The notes beneath the pieces are model-generated. The model was given only the letters and a program-made list of their open reading frames with translations, made no database searches and was not told where the DNA came from. From Olsenella profusa (GTDB lineage: Bacteria; Actinomycetota; Coriobacteriia; Coriobacteriales; Atopobiaceae), in NCBI RefSeq assembly GCF_016900315.1, contig NZ_JACSNQ010000015.1:1-53111 (forward strand): a stretch of DNA of 53,111 bases. Reading direction: 5' to 3'. The translations under genes were made by a program, and so were the position numbers. Of the stretch, positions 32,541 through 41,115 are shown piece by piece (the stretch's first letter is position 1; each line of letters opens with the position of its first letter).

Positions 32541-33839
32541 ATGGCTACATCTGACGGCAACGCCCCCAAGCACGGTGCCTCCCACTTCGGCGGCGGCGCC
32601 CCTCGCGCAAACTCGTCGGCCCGCGCGCCGCGCCCCGTGGTGGGCGCGCCCTCCGCGCAGCGGCCCGGCTCCGTCACGTCCCACTCCGCCCTCACCACCG
32701 GCCGGGTCTCCAGCCGCACCGCGGCGGCCACCCGTCGCGCGGGCAGCCACAACGTCCGGCGCGCCCCGCGTCGCCCCGGTGGCGGGCGGACGGTTGGGAT
32801 CGTCGCGGGCGTAGTGGCGGCCGTTGCCGTGGTGGCCCTTCTGGCGTTTGTGGTGGTGCCCTCCTTTCTCGCGCCGTCCGATGACTCCGCGCAGGCCCCG
32901 CAGGTCGCGGCCGGCACGCAGGTGACCGTCACCATCCCGGACGGCTCCGGCGCCACCCAGGTGGCCCAGATCCTCTACGACAACGGCGTCATCTCCGACC
33001 AGGGCGAGTTCCTCGGCCAGGCCCGCCGCACCGAGGCGGAGTCCCAGATGAAGAGCGGCACCTACCTCTTCACCGCCGGCGCTGATCTCGGCTCGGTGAT
33101 CGACCTTCTGGTTGCGGGCCCCAACGCCGGTACCACGCTCACGATCCCCGAGGGCTACACCCTCGCGCAGATCGCGCAGGCCGTGGAGCAGGCCTGCGGC
33201 ATCCCCGCCGCCGACTTCACCGCCCAGGCAACGGTCGCCAACTACGCGGCCGACTACGACTTCCTCTCCGGCGTGAGCCAGGAGTCGCTCGAGGGTTTCC
33301 TTTTCCCGATGACCTACACCTTCAACGAGGACGCCGTGAGCGCCGACCAGGTCATCCGCGCCATGCTCGACCAGATGGGCACCGAGCTCTCCGCCCTTGA
33401 CATGAGCTTCCCCCAGAGCCGCGGCCTCAGCGTGGCCGAGGTGGTCAACCTCGCCTCCATCGTGGAGAAGGAGGCCACGCCCGACACGCGCGCCCAGGTC
33501 GCCGGCGTCATGTACAACCGCCTCGACACGCCGGGCGCCCCCACCTACGGGCTGCTCCAGTCCGACGCCACCACGGCCTACTCCGTGGGGCACGAGCCCT
33601 CGCCCGAGGAGCTCAACAACGCGTCGGACCCCTACAGCACTTACGTCAACCAGGGGCTCCCGCCCACGCCGATCTGCAGCCCGAGCCGCGACTCGCTCCA
33701 GGCGGTCTGCTCCCCGGACCAGACGATGATCTCCGACGGGTACTTCTACTTCTACTACTGGACCAACGACGCCGGCGAGACCGAGTGCGCCTTCTCGCGT
33801 ACGCTCGACGAGCACAACGCCGCGATCAGCAACTCCTAG
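32541..33839 (+). CDS. mltG: Endolytic murein transglycosylase MltG (YceG-like)
   Basis: A 432-residue inner-membrane protein that cuts nascent peptidoglycan strands. A Ser/Ala/Arg-rich cytoplasmic N-terminus (1-82) precedes one membrane helix (about 84-110). The YceG fold follows, with the LysM-like start (VTVTIPDGSGATQVAQILYDNGVI) and the catalytic Glu in VVNLASIVEKEATPD, then GLLQSDAT. Length is typical for actinobacteria, whose N-termini are extended. It begins 9 bp after ruvX. Confidence 0.92.
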   Translation: MATSDGNAPKHGASHFGGGAPRANSSARAPRPVVGAPSAQRPGSVTSHSALTTGRVSSRTAAATRRAGSHNVRRAPRRPGGGRTVGIVAGVVAAVAVVALLAFVVVPSFLAPSDDSAQAPQVAAGTQVTVTIPDGSGATQVAQILYDNGVISDQGEFLGQARRTEAESQMKSGTYLFTAGADLGSVIDLLVAGPNAGTTLTIPEGYTLAQIAQAVEQACGIPAADFTAQATVANYAADYDFLSGVSQESLEGFLFPMTYTFNEDAVSADQVIRAMLDQMGTELSALDMSFPQSRGLSVAEVVNLASIVEKEATPDTRAQVAGVMYNRLDTPGAPTYGLLQSDATTAYSVGHEPSPEELNNASDPYSTYVNQGLPPTPICSPSRDSLQAVCSPDQTMISDGYFYFYYWTNDAGETECAFSRTLDEHNAAISNS

Positions 33840-33846
33840 GGGGACT

Positions 33847-34347
33847 ATGGCGCTCCTGCGCGCCACGCGCTACGTGGCCTCCCTGCCGCAGGTCGACATC
33901 GGCTGGCTCCTGTCCGAGGGCGTGGAGCTGGTGCTTCTGGACCGCGACAACACCTGCGTCCCGCGCGACGCCCGCACGGCCCCGGCCGCGGTGGCGGCCT
34001 GGCTCGACGCGGCGCGCGCGGCGGGGCTCGAGCTCTGCCTGGTATCCAACAACTTCCACACCTCCCAGGTGAGCCGCTCGGCGCGGGAGCTGGGGGTGGA
34101 CTTCGTGGACCACGCGATGAAGCCGCTGCCGCTGGCGCTGCGCCGCGCGATGCGCCTCCATGGCGCAACTGCCGAGAAGACCGTGATGATCGGCGACCAG
34201 GTCTTCACCGACGTGGCGGCCGGCAACCTCGCCGGCGTGCGCACGGTGCTGGTGCGCCCGCAGTCCCGAAGCGACCTCTGGTACACGCACGTCTTCCGCG
34301 TCTTCGAGCGCCTCGCGCTCGCCGGCGTCACCTTCGACGGCGAGTAG
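33847..34347 (+). CDS. YqeG family HAD-IIIA phosphatase
   Basis: A 166-residue HAD-superfamily protein. The nucleophile motif is LLDRDNTCV (DxDNT), followed by LVSNN and the C-terminal MIGDQVFTDVAAGNLAGV acidic pair. This matches the YqeG branch; relatives dephosphorylate phosphatidylglycerophosphate or are of unknown substrate. Last gene of the alaS operon, 7 bp after mltG. Confidence 0.87.
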   Translation: MALLRATRYVASLPQVDIGWLLSEGVELVLLDRDNTCVPRDARTAPAAVAAWLDAARAAGLELCLVSNNFHTSQVSRSARELGVDFVDHAMKPLPLALRRAMRLHGATAEKTVMIGDQVFTDVAAGNLAGVRTVLVRPQSRSDLWYTHVFRVFERLALAGVTFDGE

Positions 34348-34390
34348 CGCGCGGCTGCGGCTGCCCGGGTGCCAGGGTGCGCTGTCCCGG

Positions 34391-34441
34391 TGCCGTTGCC
34401 GCTGCGCCGTTGCCCCCCCTGTGCCGTTGCCGCTGCGCCGT
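34391..34441 (+). repeat. Short direct repeat after yqeG
   Basis: GTGCCGTTGCCGCTGCGCCGT occurs twice, about 31 bp apart, just before the GTTAGGAATC array. Confidence 0.6.
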
Positions 34442-34443
34442 GC

Positions 34444-34621
34444 GTTAGGAATCGCGGCATCTTTGGTTCTCCGGGGCGGTTTGGTTAGGAATTGCTGCAT
34501 CTCTGGTTCCTGGCGGGCGATTTGGTTAGAAACCGCCGCGCTTTCTGCCCGTCGGAGCAAAAGATGCGTTGATTCCTAACGGCCCGGAGGCGCACGGGCA
34601 AAAGGTGCGCCGGTTCCTAAC
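34444..34621. repeat. GTTAGGAATC array upstream of aroK (about 41-bp period, central flip)
   Basis: Forward copies at 34444-34464, 34484-34504 and 34525-34545; reverse copies at 34560-34580 and 34601-34621. Steps are 40, 41 and 41 bp. The consensus matches the array upstream of alaS (GTTAGGAATC-C-GCAT-TT), though these copies are more diverged. Confidence 0.85.
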
Positions 34622-34634
34622 ACCCGGCGCATGG

Positions 34635-34671
34635 GGCGAGAAGAACCGCGAGAAGGAACGGCGAGAAGAAC
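34635..34671 (+). repeat. 12-mers between the array and the aroK promoter
   Basis: Exact GGCGAGAAGAAC at 34635-34646 and 34660-34671, with degenerate GCGAGAAG copies interleaved. Confidence 0.85.
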
Positions 34672-34771
34672 CGCGAGAAGAGCCCTCGGCCCGGGAGCGC
34701 CTAGCGGCGCGGCCGATATCACCAGAATTTGTGATTTGCCCCGCATGAAGACCGTACCGAGAGGCCCTGGT

Positions 34772-34800
34772 TTTCCACCCGTCGCGGGCACTGGTAGAAT
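34772..34800 (+). promoter_or_regulatory. aroK promoter
   Basis: TTTCCA (34772-34777), 17-bp spacer, TAGAAT (34795-34800). The start codon GTG 34841 follows after a 40-base leader with GAAGGAAGAGGGG. Confidence 0.55.
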
Positions 34801-34840
34801 CGTGCCCGGATTATTGGTTTGTCGAAGGAAGAGGGGCGCG

Positions 34841-35386
34841 GTGCCGCAGGGTTCGGGATACGTCGTCCACGAGGGGTGCGACCACATCTTCTTCGTGGGG
34901 TTTCTCGGCGCGGGGAAGTCGACTCTCGCCCGCAACCTCGGTGCGCTCTTCCACCGCCCGCACGTGGACACCGACCGCCTTGTGGAGCGCCGCCTTGGCA
35001 AGAGCGTGGCGGAGATCTTCGCCGACGAGGGCGAGGACGCCTTCCGCGATGCCGAGACGCGCGAGCTCTCCCGGCTCTCGGGCCGCAAGTCGCTGCTCGT
35101 GAGCTGCGGCGGGGGCATCGTGGAGCGCCCGGAGAACTGCGAGCTCATGCACGAGATGGGCGTGGTGGTCTACCTGGACGGGGACCTCGAGGACTCCCTG
35201 CGGCAGATTCGCCGCCCGGAGCGCCGGCCCGACCTCGGCTCGGCCGAGCACGCGCGTGAGGTCTACCGTCACCGTCGGCCGCTCTACCAGGGCGCGGCGG
35301 ACCTCACCATCGACATCCGCGACAAGACGTTCGAGCAGGTGGCCCTTGAGTCGGGCCAGCTGCTCTGGGAGAGGGGCCTGCTATGA
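34841..35386 (+). CDS. aroK: Shikimate kinase
   Basis: A 181-residue P-loop kinase for the fifth step of the shikimate pathway. Walker A is GFLGAGKSTLAR, the shikimate-binding Asp is in HVDTDRLVERR, the Arg is in AFRDAETREL, and VSCGGGIVERPEN is the family's Gly-rich site; RRPLYQGAADLTIDI closes the fold. GTG 34841 is chosen over an in-frame TTG at 34819 because of the ribosome site between them. It overlaps the AroB-like gene by 4 bases (ATGA). Confidence 0.93.
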   Translation: MPQGSGYVVHEGCDHIFFVGFLGAGKSTLARNLGALFHRPHVDTDRLVERRLGKSVAEIFADEGEDAFRDAETRELSRLSGRKSLLVSCGGGIVERPENCELMHEMGVVVYLDGDLEDSLRQIRRPERRPDLGSAEHAREVYRHRRPLYQGAADLTIDIRDKTFEQVALESGQLLWERGLL

Positions 35387-36681
35387 GCGAGAACACGCCC
35401 GAGGAGAGGGAGCCGCAGGAGGACGCGCCGGCGGCGGCCGCACCTGAGCCGGAGGCCGCGTCGGCGTCCGAGTCGGCGGCGGCCGCACCTGAGTCCACGG
35501 CGGCCGAGCCGGGGACGGAGTCCGCGTCAGCCGCACCGGAGCCGGCCCCCGCACCCGCACCGACCCCCGAGCCCGCCAAGCCCGCGCCGGCGAGAAGGGC
35601 CACGCGCCAGTGGGTCACCCTGCGCAACGGCTCGATGGACCTGCGCGTGGGCACCGGCACCCTGTCGGATCTGCCCCACGCGCTGCGCTCGGCGGTGGGC
35701 CGCCCGCACGGCTGCCTGCTCGTCCACGAGCCGGAGGCGCCCGAGAGCGCCGTCGACGCCCTGCGACGCAACCTCTCCGACCAGGGCTTCGAGCTCTCGG
35801 TAGCGCAGACGCCCTTCGCCGGGTGCGACCTCGCGGCGGTCGGCTCCCTAGGCGAGCTCCTCGCCGAGCGGGGCGTGACCGCTGACGACCTCGTCGTGGC
35901 CGTCGGCGGCTACCGGACGCTCTCCGTGGCGTCGTTTGCCTGCGCGTCGTGGTGCGGCGGAGTGTCGCTCGCCGAGGTGCCGCTCGACCCGTCCGCCGCC
36001 CTGCTCGCCGGCCCCACGCCGCGCGCCCTCGACCTGCCGGGCCTGCCGCGGATGGTCGCGCAGAACGGCTCGGCGCGCTTCTACGCCATCGACACCGAGG
36101 TTGCGTGCTGCCCGGTGGGCACCGAGGAGATGGCCTGCGCCTTCGCGCTCATGGTGCAGACCGCCATGTGCGACTCTGACCGCGCCTTCGGCCGGCTCTG
36201 GGACGCGGCCGATGACCTCGTGGCCGGAGACGTCGACGCCCTCCAGACGCAGCTGCAGGACAGCGTCAAGACCCGCGGCAAGGTGGTCGCGTCCACCTCG
36301 GCGGCAGTGCGCCAGTCCATCGAGTACGGCACGACCTTCGCCCGCGCGCTCGGCTCGCTGGTGGGGGAGCGCGTCGGCGCCTCGGTCCTTCTCGCCGACG
36401 GCCTGCGCTTCGCGGCGCGTCTGGGCGTGGCCACCGAGTCGCTCTCCATCGACGACATGCTCGCCCAGGACGAGCTGCTCGAGCGCCTCGGTGTGGGCAC
36501 CACGCCCGCGCCCGTGGACGCCGACGCCCTCGTGGACGCCCTGCACGCCGAGCGCTACCGCCGCTCGCGCCGCTTCATGCTGGCGGTCCCGCGTGCGCTC
36601 GGCCGCGTGCGGCTCTCCGCCGTCGCCGACGAGACGCTCGCCGAGCACGTGGGCGCCTGGTGCGCTACCCGCCCCGCCTAG
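35383..36681 (+). CDS. AroB-like protein lacking 3-dehydroquinate synthase metal ligands
   Basis: A 432-residue protein in the usual aroB slot after aroK. Residues 1-70 are an Ala/Pro/Glu-rich tail not normal for AroB. The rest aligns with the dehydroquinate synthase fold, but the active site is gone. The zinc-ligand Glu and catalytic Lys of A-G-x-A-E-x-x-K are Leu256 and Gln259 (CAFALMVQTAMC). Both His of LNxGHTxxHAxE are Thr and Arg (IEYGTTFARALG, 313-324). The His of HGEAV is Val331 (VGASV). The NAD Gly-rich motif is VGGYRTLS. The frame is intact with normal codon use, so this is a maintained pseudoenzyme or a new function. Confidence 0.75.
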   Translation: MSENTPEEREPQEDAPAAAAPEPEAASASESAAAAPESTAAEPGTESASAAPEPAPAPAPTPEPAKPAPARRATRQWVTLRNGSMDLRVGTGTLSDLPHALRSAVGRPHGCLLVHEPEAPESAVDALRRNLSDQGFELSVAQTPFAGCDLAAVGSLGELLAERGVTADDLVVAVGGYRTLSVASFACASWCGGVSLAEVPLDPSAALLAGPTPRALDLPGLPRMVAQNGSARFYAIDTEVACCPVGTEEMACAFALMVQTAMCDSDRAFGRLWDAADDLVAGDVDALQTQLQDSVKTRGKVVASTSAAVRQSIEYGTTFARALGSLVGERVGASVLLADGLRFAARLGVATESLSIDDMLAQDELLERLGVGTTPAPVDADALVDALHAERYRRSRRFMLAVPRALGRVRLSAVADETLAEHVGAWCATRPA

Positions 36682-36689
36682 CGACCAAC

Positions 36690-36722
36690 CCCGGCGCGTC
36701 CGCGCCGGGCCACCCATTTTTC
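36690..36722 (+). terminator. Rho-independent terminator after the AroB-like gene
   Basis: CCCGGCGCG (36690-36698) pairs with CGCGCCGGG (36701-36709), and TTTTTC follows at 36717-36722. Confidence 0.75.
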
Positions 36723-36765
36723 TGTTGAGACCGTCACGAGAGAACCAAGGAGAATCGAGAAGAAC

Positions 36766-37890
36766 ATGGCTGACCAGAAGACCATCGACGGACGCGTCGC
36801 GCGCCTGCGCACGCTCATGGCGGAGCGCGGCTACGACGCCGTCATCCTGCGCAACAACCCCGACCTGCGCTGGCTCACCGGCGCCGAGCGCACCTTCGAC
36901 CTCGAGGTCGCGCACACCGCGGTGGTGAGCGCCGAGCGCCTGTGGCTCCACACCGACTCGCGCTACTACAACACCTTCGTCGAGCGCATCGGCACGGACG
37001 GCCCCTGGGAGCTCGACATGGAGGTCACCTCGCCGGCCGAGTGGGCCGCACGGCGCGTGGCCGAGGCCCGCGCCCGCGTGGTGGCCGTGGAGGACACCTG
37101 CGACCTCGCCTTCTTCGACGCCTTCGGTACCGCCTGCGCGGCGGCCAGCATCGCCTGCCTCACCCCGCGCCTGCACGGCGACATCTGCGACCTGCGCATG
37201 GTCAAGGACGCCGAGGAGATCGAGCTCATGGGCCGCGCCCAGCAGGTGACCGACGCCGCCTTCGACCACATCTGCGGCTTCATCCACGCCGGCCAGACCG
37301 AGCAGGAGATCCGCGTGGAGCTCGAGAACTACATGCTCTCCCACGGCGCCGACTCCCTCTCCTTCGGCACGATCATCGCCGCCGGCCCCAACGGCGCCAA
37401 CCCGCACGCCCAGCCGGGCCCCTACGTGGTCCAGGAGGGCGACCTCATCGTCATGGACTACGGCGCCGGCTACCACGACTACCACTCCGACATGACCCGC
37501 ACCGTCTGCGTGGGCGAGCCGAGCGACGAGCAGCGCGCCGTCTACGACGTGGTGCGCCGCGCCCACGAGGCCTGCGCCGCCGCCATCCACGCCGGCGTCA
37601 TCGGGCGTGACATCCACAACACCGCGGTGAGGGTCATCTCCGAGGCCGGCTACGGCGACTACTTCGGCCACGGCCTCGGCCACGGCGTCGGCCTCGAGAT
37701 CCACGAGCGCCCCAACTTCAACCGCAGCTGGGACCGTCCCGTGCCCGCCGGCTCGGTGGTCACCGTGGAGCCCGGCATCTACCTGCCCGGCCGCTTCGGC
37801 ATCCGCCTTGAGGACTTCGGCGTGGTCACCGAGGACGGCTATAAGCCCTTCACCCGCTCTACCCACGACCTCGTGGTGGTCGGTCGCTAG
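36766..37890 (+). CDS. M24 family Xaa-Pro aminopeptidase/dipeptidase
   Basis: A 374-residue metallopeptidase that removes residues ahead of proline. The N-terminal creatinase-like domain (1-135) includes DLRWLTGAERTFDL. The catalytic domain has the five metal ligands: Asp in VMDYGAGYHDYHSDMTRTV (two), His in YFGHGLGHGVGLEIHE, Glu in TVEPGIYLPG and Glu in GIRLEDFGVV. It lies between aroB-like and PTS/efp genes as pepQ does in many actinobacteria. A near copy of the 12-mer (TCGAGAAGAAC) overlaps its ribosome site region. Confidence 0.93.
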   Translation: MADQKTIDGRVARLRTLMAERGYDAVILRNNPDLRWLTGAERTFDLEVAHTAVVSAERLWLHTDSRYYNTFVERIGTDGPWELDMEVTSPAEWAARRVAEARARVVAVEDTCDLAFFDAFGTACAAASIACLTPRLHGDICDLRMVKDAEEIELMGRAQQVTDAAFDHICGFIHAGQTEQEIRVELENYMLSHGADSLSFGTIIAAGPNGANPHAQPGPYVVQEGDLIVMDYGAGYHDYHSDMTRTVCVGEPSDEQRAVYDVVRRAHEACAAAIHAGVIGRDIHNTAVRVISEAGYGDYFGHGLGHGVGLEIHERPNFNRSWDRPVPAGSVVTVEPGIYLPGRFGIRLEDFGVVTEDGYKPFTRSTHDLVVVGR

Positions 37891-38003
37891 GCGAGAAGGA
37901 CCCGCGGGTCCGCTGCGGGCCTCCCCAGCCTTCGCTTCGTGCCCCGTGCGCAGATACCCTCTGCGCACGGGGCACGTTCTTTCTGCCGTGCGTTCTTCTC
38001 GCC
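37890..38003. repeat. Inverted 12-mer pair framing a terminator
   Basis: Exact copies at 37890-37901 (plus, starting at the last base of the peptidase stop codon) and 37992-38003 (minus) bracket the hairpin at 37939-37975. Confidence 0.8.
37939..37980 (+). terminator. Strong terminator after the Pro-peptidase gene
   Basis: A perfect 16-bp stem, 37939-37954 with 37960-37975, 5-base loop TACCC, followed by GTTCTTTCT. The stem arm reads GTGCCCCGTGCGCAGA. Confidence 0.85.
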
Positions 38004-38083
38004 GAGCGGGGTTCGCGGCTTGGCGAGCGGTACCTCTTTTGCGGGTGAGCGGCAGCAAAAGTCGGATCTGTTTGCTTCACGGG

Positions 38084-38104
38084 GTGTACACAAGTTGCTA
38101 GAAT
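38084..38104 (+). promoter_or_regulatory. PTS operon -10 and GTGTACAC palindrome
   Basis: TAGAAT (38099-38104), with the perfect palindrome GTGTACAC (38084-38091) where a repressor would sit between -35 and -10. A 106-base leader follows before GTG 38211. The regulator is not in the window. Confidence 0.45.
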
Positions 38105-38210
38105 ATGGACGGCACGTGGAGCAACGGGGGAGAAGTTGTGCAGGGGGAACCTGTTTCTGCGCGTGCATGTAGGTAGGTAAGAGTCCGCGTTTTGTAGAAG
38201 GAGGTAAGCG

Positions 38211-39215
38211 GTGGTTAGCATTGTTCTAGCCAGTCACGGCACGTTCGCCGAGGGCATCAAGATGTCCGGCCAGATGATCTTTGGCCCGCAGGAGAACGTC
38301 GCTGCCGTGACGCTCATGCCCGAGATGGGGCCTGACGACCTCAGGGCAAAGCTGCTCGAGGCCGTCTCAGGCTTCGAGGACCAGGACCAGGTCCTGTTCC
38401 TGGTTGACCTCCAGGGCGGCACGCCCTGGAACCAGGTCTCGCTGCTGCTCAGTGAGGAGGGGCACGAGAACTGGGTGGCCGTCGGCGGCATGAACCTGCC
38501 GATGCTCATCTCGGCCTACGGCGCCCGCATGGGTGCCGAGACTGCCGCTGACGTGGCCAAGGAGATTTATCCCGAGGCCAAGGCCGGCGTCTGCATCAAG
38601 CCCGAGGAGCTCGCTCCCGCGGAGGCAGCCCCTGCCGCTCCCGCGCCTGCGGCTGCCCCGGTCGGCGCCATCCCACCGGGCACGGTCCTCGGTGACGGTC
38701 ACATCAAGATCGCCCACTGCCGCGTTGACACCCGTCTGCTCCACGGCCAGGTGGCGACCACCTGGACCAAGCAGGTCAACCCCGACCGCATCATCGTGGT
38801 CTCCGACGGCGTCTCGCACGACGAGCTCCGCAAGACCATGATCGTCCAGGCGGCGCCTCCGGGAGTCAAGGTCCACGTCGTCCCGATCTCCAAGATGATC
38901 GAGGTCTCCAAGGACCCGCGCTTCGGCGCCACCAAGGTCATGCTGCTCTTCGAGACGCCGCAGGACGTGCTCAAGTGCGTCGAGGCGGGCGTGGACATCA
39001 AGAACGTCAACCTCGGCTCCATGGCCCACTCGGTGGGCAAGGTCGTCGCCACCAACGCGATCGCGCTTGACCAGGCGGACATCGACTGCCTCGAGAAGCT
39101 CCGTTCCGAGGGCGTCGAGTTCGACATCCGCAAGGTCCCGGCCGACTCGCCGGAGAACTACGACGCGATGATCAAGAAGGCCGAGTCCGAGCTGGCGGCC
39201 CAGGCCCAGGCATAA
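38211..39215 (+). CDS. PTS mannose-family EIIAB component
   Basis: A 334-residue fusion that passes phosphate from HPr to incoming sugar. EIIA (1-130) has phosphorylated His9 in LASHGTFAEG. An Ala/Pro linker (about 134-157) joins EIIB, with phosphorylated His178 in RVDTRLLHGQVATTW. Start is GTG 38211, with AAGGAGG at 38198-38204. First gene of EIIAB-EIIC-EIID. Specificity is likely mannose, glucose or glucosamine, but sequence alone does not settle it. Confidence 0.94.
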   Translation: MVSIVLASHGTFAEGIKMSGQMIFGPQENVAAVTLMPEMGPDDLRAKLLEAVSGFEDQDQVLFLVDLQGGTPWNQVSLLLSEEGHENWVAVGGMNLPMLISAYGARMGAETAADVAKEIYPEAKAGVCIKPEELAPAEAAPAAPAPAAAPVGAIPPGTVLGDGHIKIAHCRVDTRLLHGQVATTWTKQVNPDRIIVVSDGVSHDELRKTMIVQAAPPGVKVHVVPISKMIEVSKDPRFGATKVMLLFETPQDVLKCVEAGVDIKNVNLGSMAHSVGKVVATNAIALDQADIDCLEKLRSEGVEFDIRKVPADSPENYDAMIKKAESELAAQAQA

Positions 39216-39228
39216 GAAGGAGGGAAAC

Positions 39229-40041
39229 ATGTCGGTACTTACAATCATCCTGATTGTCCTCGTTGCCTTCCTCGCCGGCATGGAGGGCATCCTCGACGAG
39301 TTCGAGTTCCACCAGCCGCTGGTGGCCTGCACGCTCATCGGTCTGGTGAGCGGCCACCTCGAGGCCGGCATCATTCTCGGCGGCACCCTGCAGATGATGG
39401 CCCTCGGCTGGGCCAACATCGGCGCCGCCGTCGCCCCTGACGCGGCCCTGGCCTCCACGGCTTCGGCCATCCTCATGGTCATTGCCCTCAACGGTGGCAC
39501 CGAGCAGTCCGAGGCCATCTCCACGGCCATCGCCGTGGCCGTGCCGCTGTCCGTGGCAGGCCTGTTCCTGACCATGATCGTCCGTACGCTGGCCATCCCC
39601 ATCGTCCACGGCATGGACGCCGCCGCTGCCAAGGGTAACTTCGGCACCATCGACGCGCTCCAGATCGTGGCCATCTGCATGCAGGGCGTCCGCATTGCCA
39701 TCCCGGCCGCCGCGCTTTGCTTCATCCCGCAGGAGGCCGTCACGGCCGCCCTCAACGCCATGCCCGCCTGGCTCACCGACGGCATGAGCATCGGTGGCGG
39801 CATGGTCGCCGCCGTCGGCTACGCGATGGTCATCAACATGATGGCGACTCGCGAGGTCTGGCCGTTCTTCGTGCTCGGCTTCGTGCTCGCCGCCATCTCC
39901 GAGCTCACCCTGATCGCCCTGGGTGCCATCGGCATCTGCCTGGCCCTCATCTACCTGGGCCTCAAGGAGCTTGCTAAGTCCGGTGCCGGCGCCGCCGGCT
40001 CGGGCGACCCGCTCGGCGACATCCTGGACGACTACGAGTAG
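39229..40041 (+). CDS. PTS mannose-family EIIC component
   Basis: A 270-residue membrane permease subunit. The family signature appears in VACTLIGLVSGHLEAGIILGGTLQMMALGWANIGAA, with further hydrophobic helices through residue 255. It forms the sugar channel with EIID. GAAGGAGGG precedes ATG 39229, 13 bp after EIIAB. Confidence 0.95.
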   Translation: MSVLTIILIVLVAFLAGMEGILDEFEFHQPLVACTLIGLVSGHLEAGIILGGTLQMMALGWANIGAAVAPDAALASTASAILMVIALNGGTEQSEAISTAIAVAVPLSVAGLFLTMIVRTLAIPIVHGMDAAAAKGNFGTIDALQIVAICMQGVRIAIPAAALCFIPQEAVTAALNAMPAWLTDGMSIGGGMVAAVGYAMVINMMATREVWPFFVLGFVLAAISELTLIALGAIGICLALIYLGLKELAKSGAGAAGSGDPLGDILDDYE

Positions 40042-40059
40042 GAAGGGAGGTAGAGACAC

Positions 40060-40989
40060 ATGGCAGACAAGATCACCCTTACCAAGCAGGACCGAATCAA
40101 GGTCTGGTGGCGCCACCAGTTCCTGCAGGGCTCCTGGAACTACGAGCGTATGCAGAACGGCGGCTGGTGCTACTCCATCATCCCGGCCATCAAGAAGCTC
40201 TACACGAACAGGGATGACCAGATTGCGGCGCTCAAGCGTCACATGGAGTTCTACAACACGCACCCCTACGTCTCCTCGCCGGTCATGGGCGTCACGCTCG
40301 CCCTCGAGGAGGACCGCGCCAACGGCGCCCCGATCGACGACGCCGCCATCCAGGGCGTCAAGGTCGGCATGATGGGCCCGCTCGCCGGCGTCGGCGACCC
40401 GGTGTTCTGGTACACCGTCCGCCCGCTGCTCGGCGCGCTCGGCGCCTCCCTCGCCATGGGTGGCTCCATCGCCGGCCCGATCATCTTCTTCGTGGCCTGG
40501 AACGTCATCCGCATGGTCTTCGAGTGGTACACGCAGGAGTTCGGCTACAAGCTGGGCACCTCCATCACCAACGACCTCTCCGGCGGCCTGCTCGGCAAGA
40601 TCACCGAGGGCGCCTCGATCCTCGGCATGTTCGTCATCGGCTCGCTGGTCGAGCGCTGGGTGTCCATCACCTTCGCGCCCGTGGTCTCCTCGGTGCCGCT
40701 TGACACCGGCGCCTACATCGACCCGGCCGCCCTTGACGCGGTGGCCCAGGAGAGCGGCGTGGGCTCCGCGATTCTGCAGGCCCTCTCCGACCAGGCGTCC
40801 GGCCTCGCCCTCTCGGCGACCAAAGTCACCACGCTCCAGCAGAACCTCGACAGCCTGATCCCGGGCCTCGCGGCCGTGGGCGTCACGCTGCTGTGCTGCT
40901 GGCTGCTCAAGAAGAAGGTCTCGCCGATCGTCATCATCATCGGCATGTTCGTCGTGGGCATCGTCGGCCACCTCATCGGCCTGCTCTAG
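40060..40989 (+). CDS. PTS mannose-family EIID component
   Basis: A 309-residue membrane subunit. QGSWNYERMQNGGWCYSIIPAIKKLY, FYNTHPYVSSPVMGVTLALEE and KVGMMGPLAGVGDPVFWYTVRPLLGALGASLA are signatures of the EIID family. The C-terminus has two hydrophobic helices. GGAAGGGAGG precedes ATG 40060. Mannose-family EIIC/EIID pairs are also receptors for class II bacteriocins in other bacteria. Confidence 0.95.
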   Translation: MADKITLTKQDRIKVWWRHQFLQGSWNYERMQNGGWCYSIIPAIKKLYTNRDDQIAALKRHMEFYNTHPYVSSPVMGVTLALEEDRANGAPIDDAAIQGVKVGMMGPLAGVGDPVFWYTVRPLLGALGASLAMGGSIAGPIIFFVAWNVIRMVFEWYTQEFGYKLGTSITNDLSGGLLGKITEGASILGMFVIGSLVERWVSITFAPVVSSVPLDTGAYIDPAALDAVAQESGVGSAILQALSDQASGLALSATKVTTLQQNLDSLIPGLAAVGVTLLCCWLLKKKVSPIVIIIGMFVVGIVGHLIGLL

Positions 40990-41009
40990 TCCCGCAGCGC
41001 ACGACCTCT

Positions 41010-41065
41010 CGGGGCCGCGTCGCCGCCTGAAGTGTCACAATGACCTTCGGCGGGGCGCGGCCCCG
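41010..41065 (+). terminator. Long hairpin after the PTS operon
   Basis: CGGGGCCGCG (41010-41019) pairs with CGCGGCCCCG (41056-41065). Inside, CCGCC-GAAG (41023-41032) pairs with CTTC-GGCGG (41045-41053). The loop is TGTCACAATGAC. No T-run follows, so it may reduce rather than stop readthrough into the DUF956 gene. Confidence 0.55.
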
Positions 41066-41115
41066 CACTTTGTGCGCCCGTTCTTCGCACCCGTCACGAG
41101 AGGAGGGGGCAGGGC

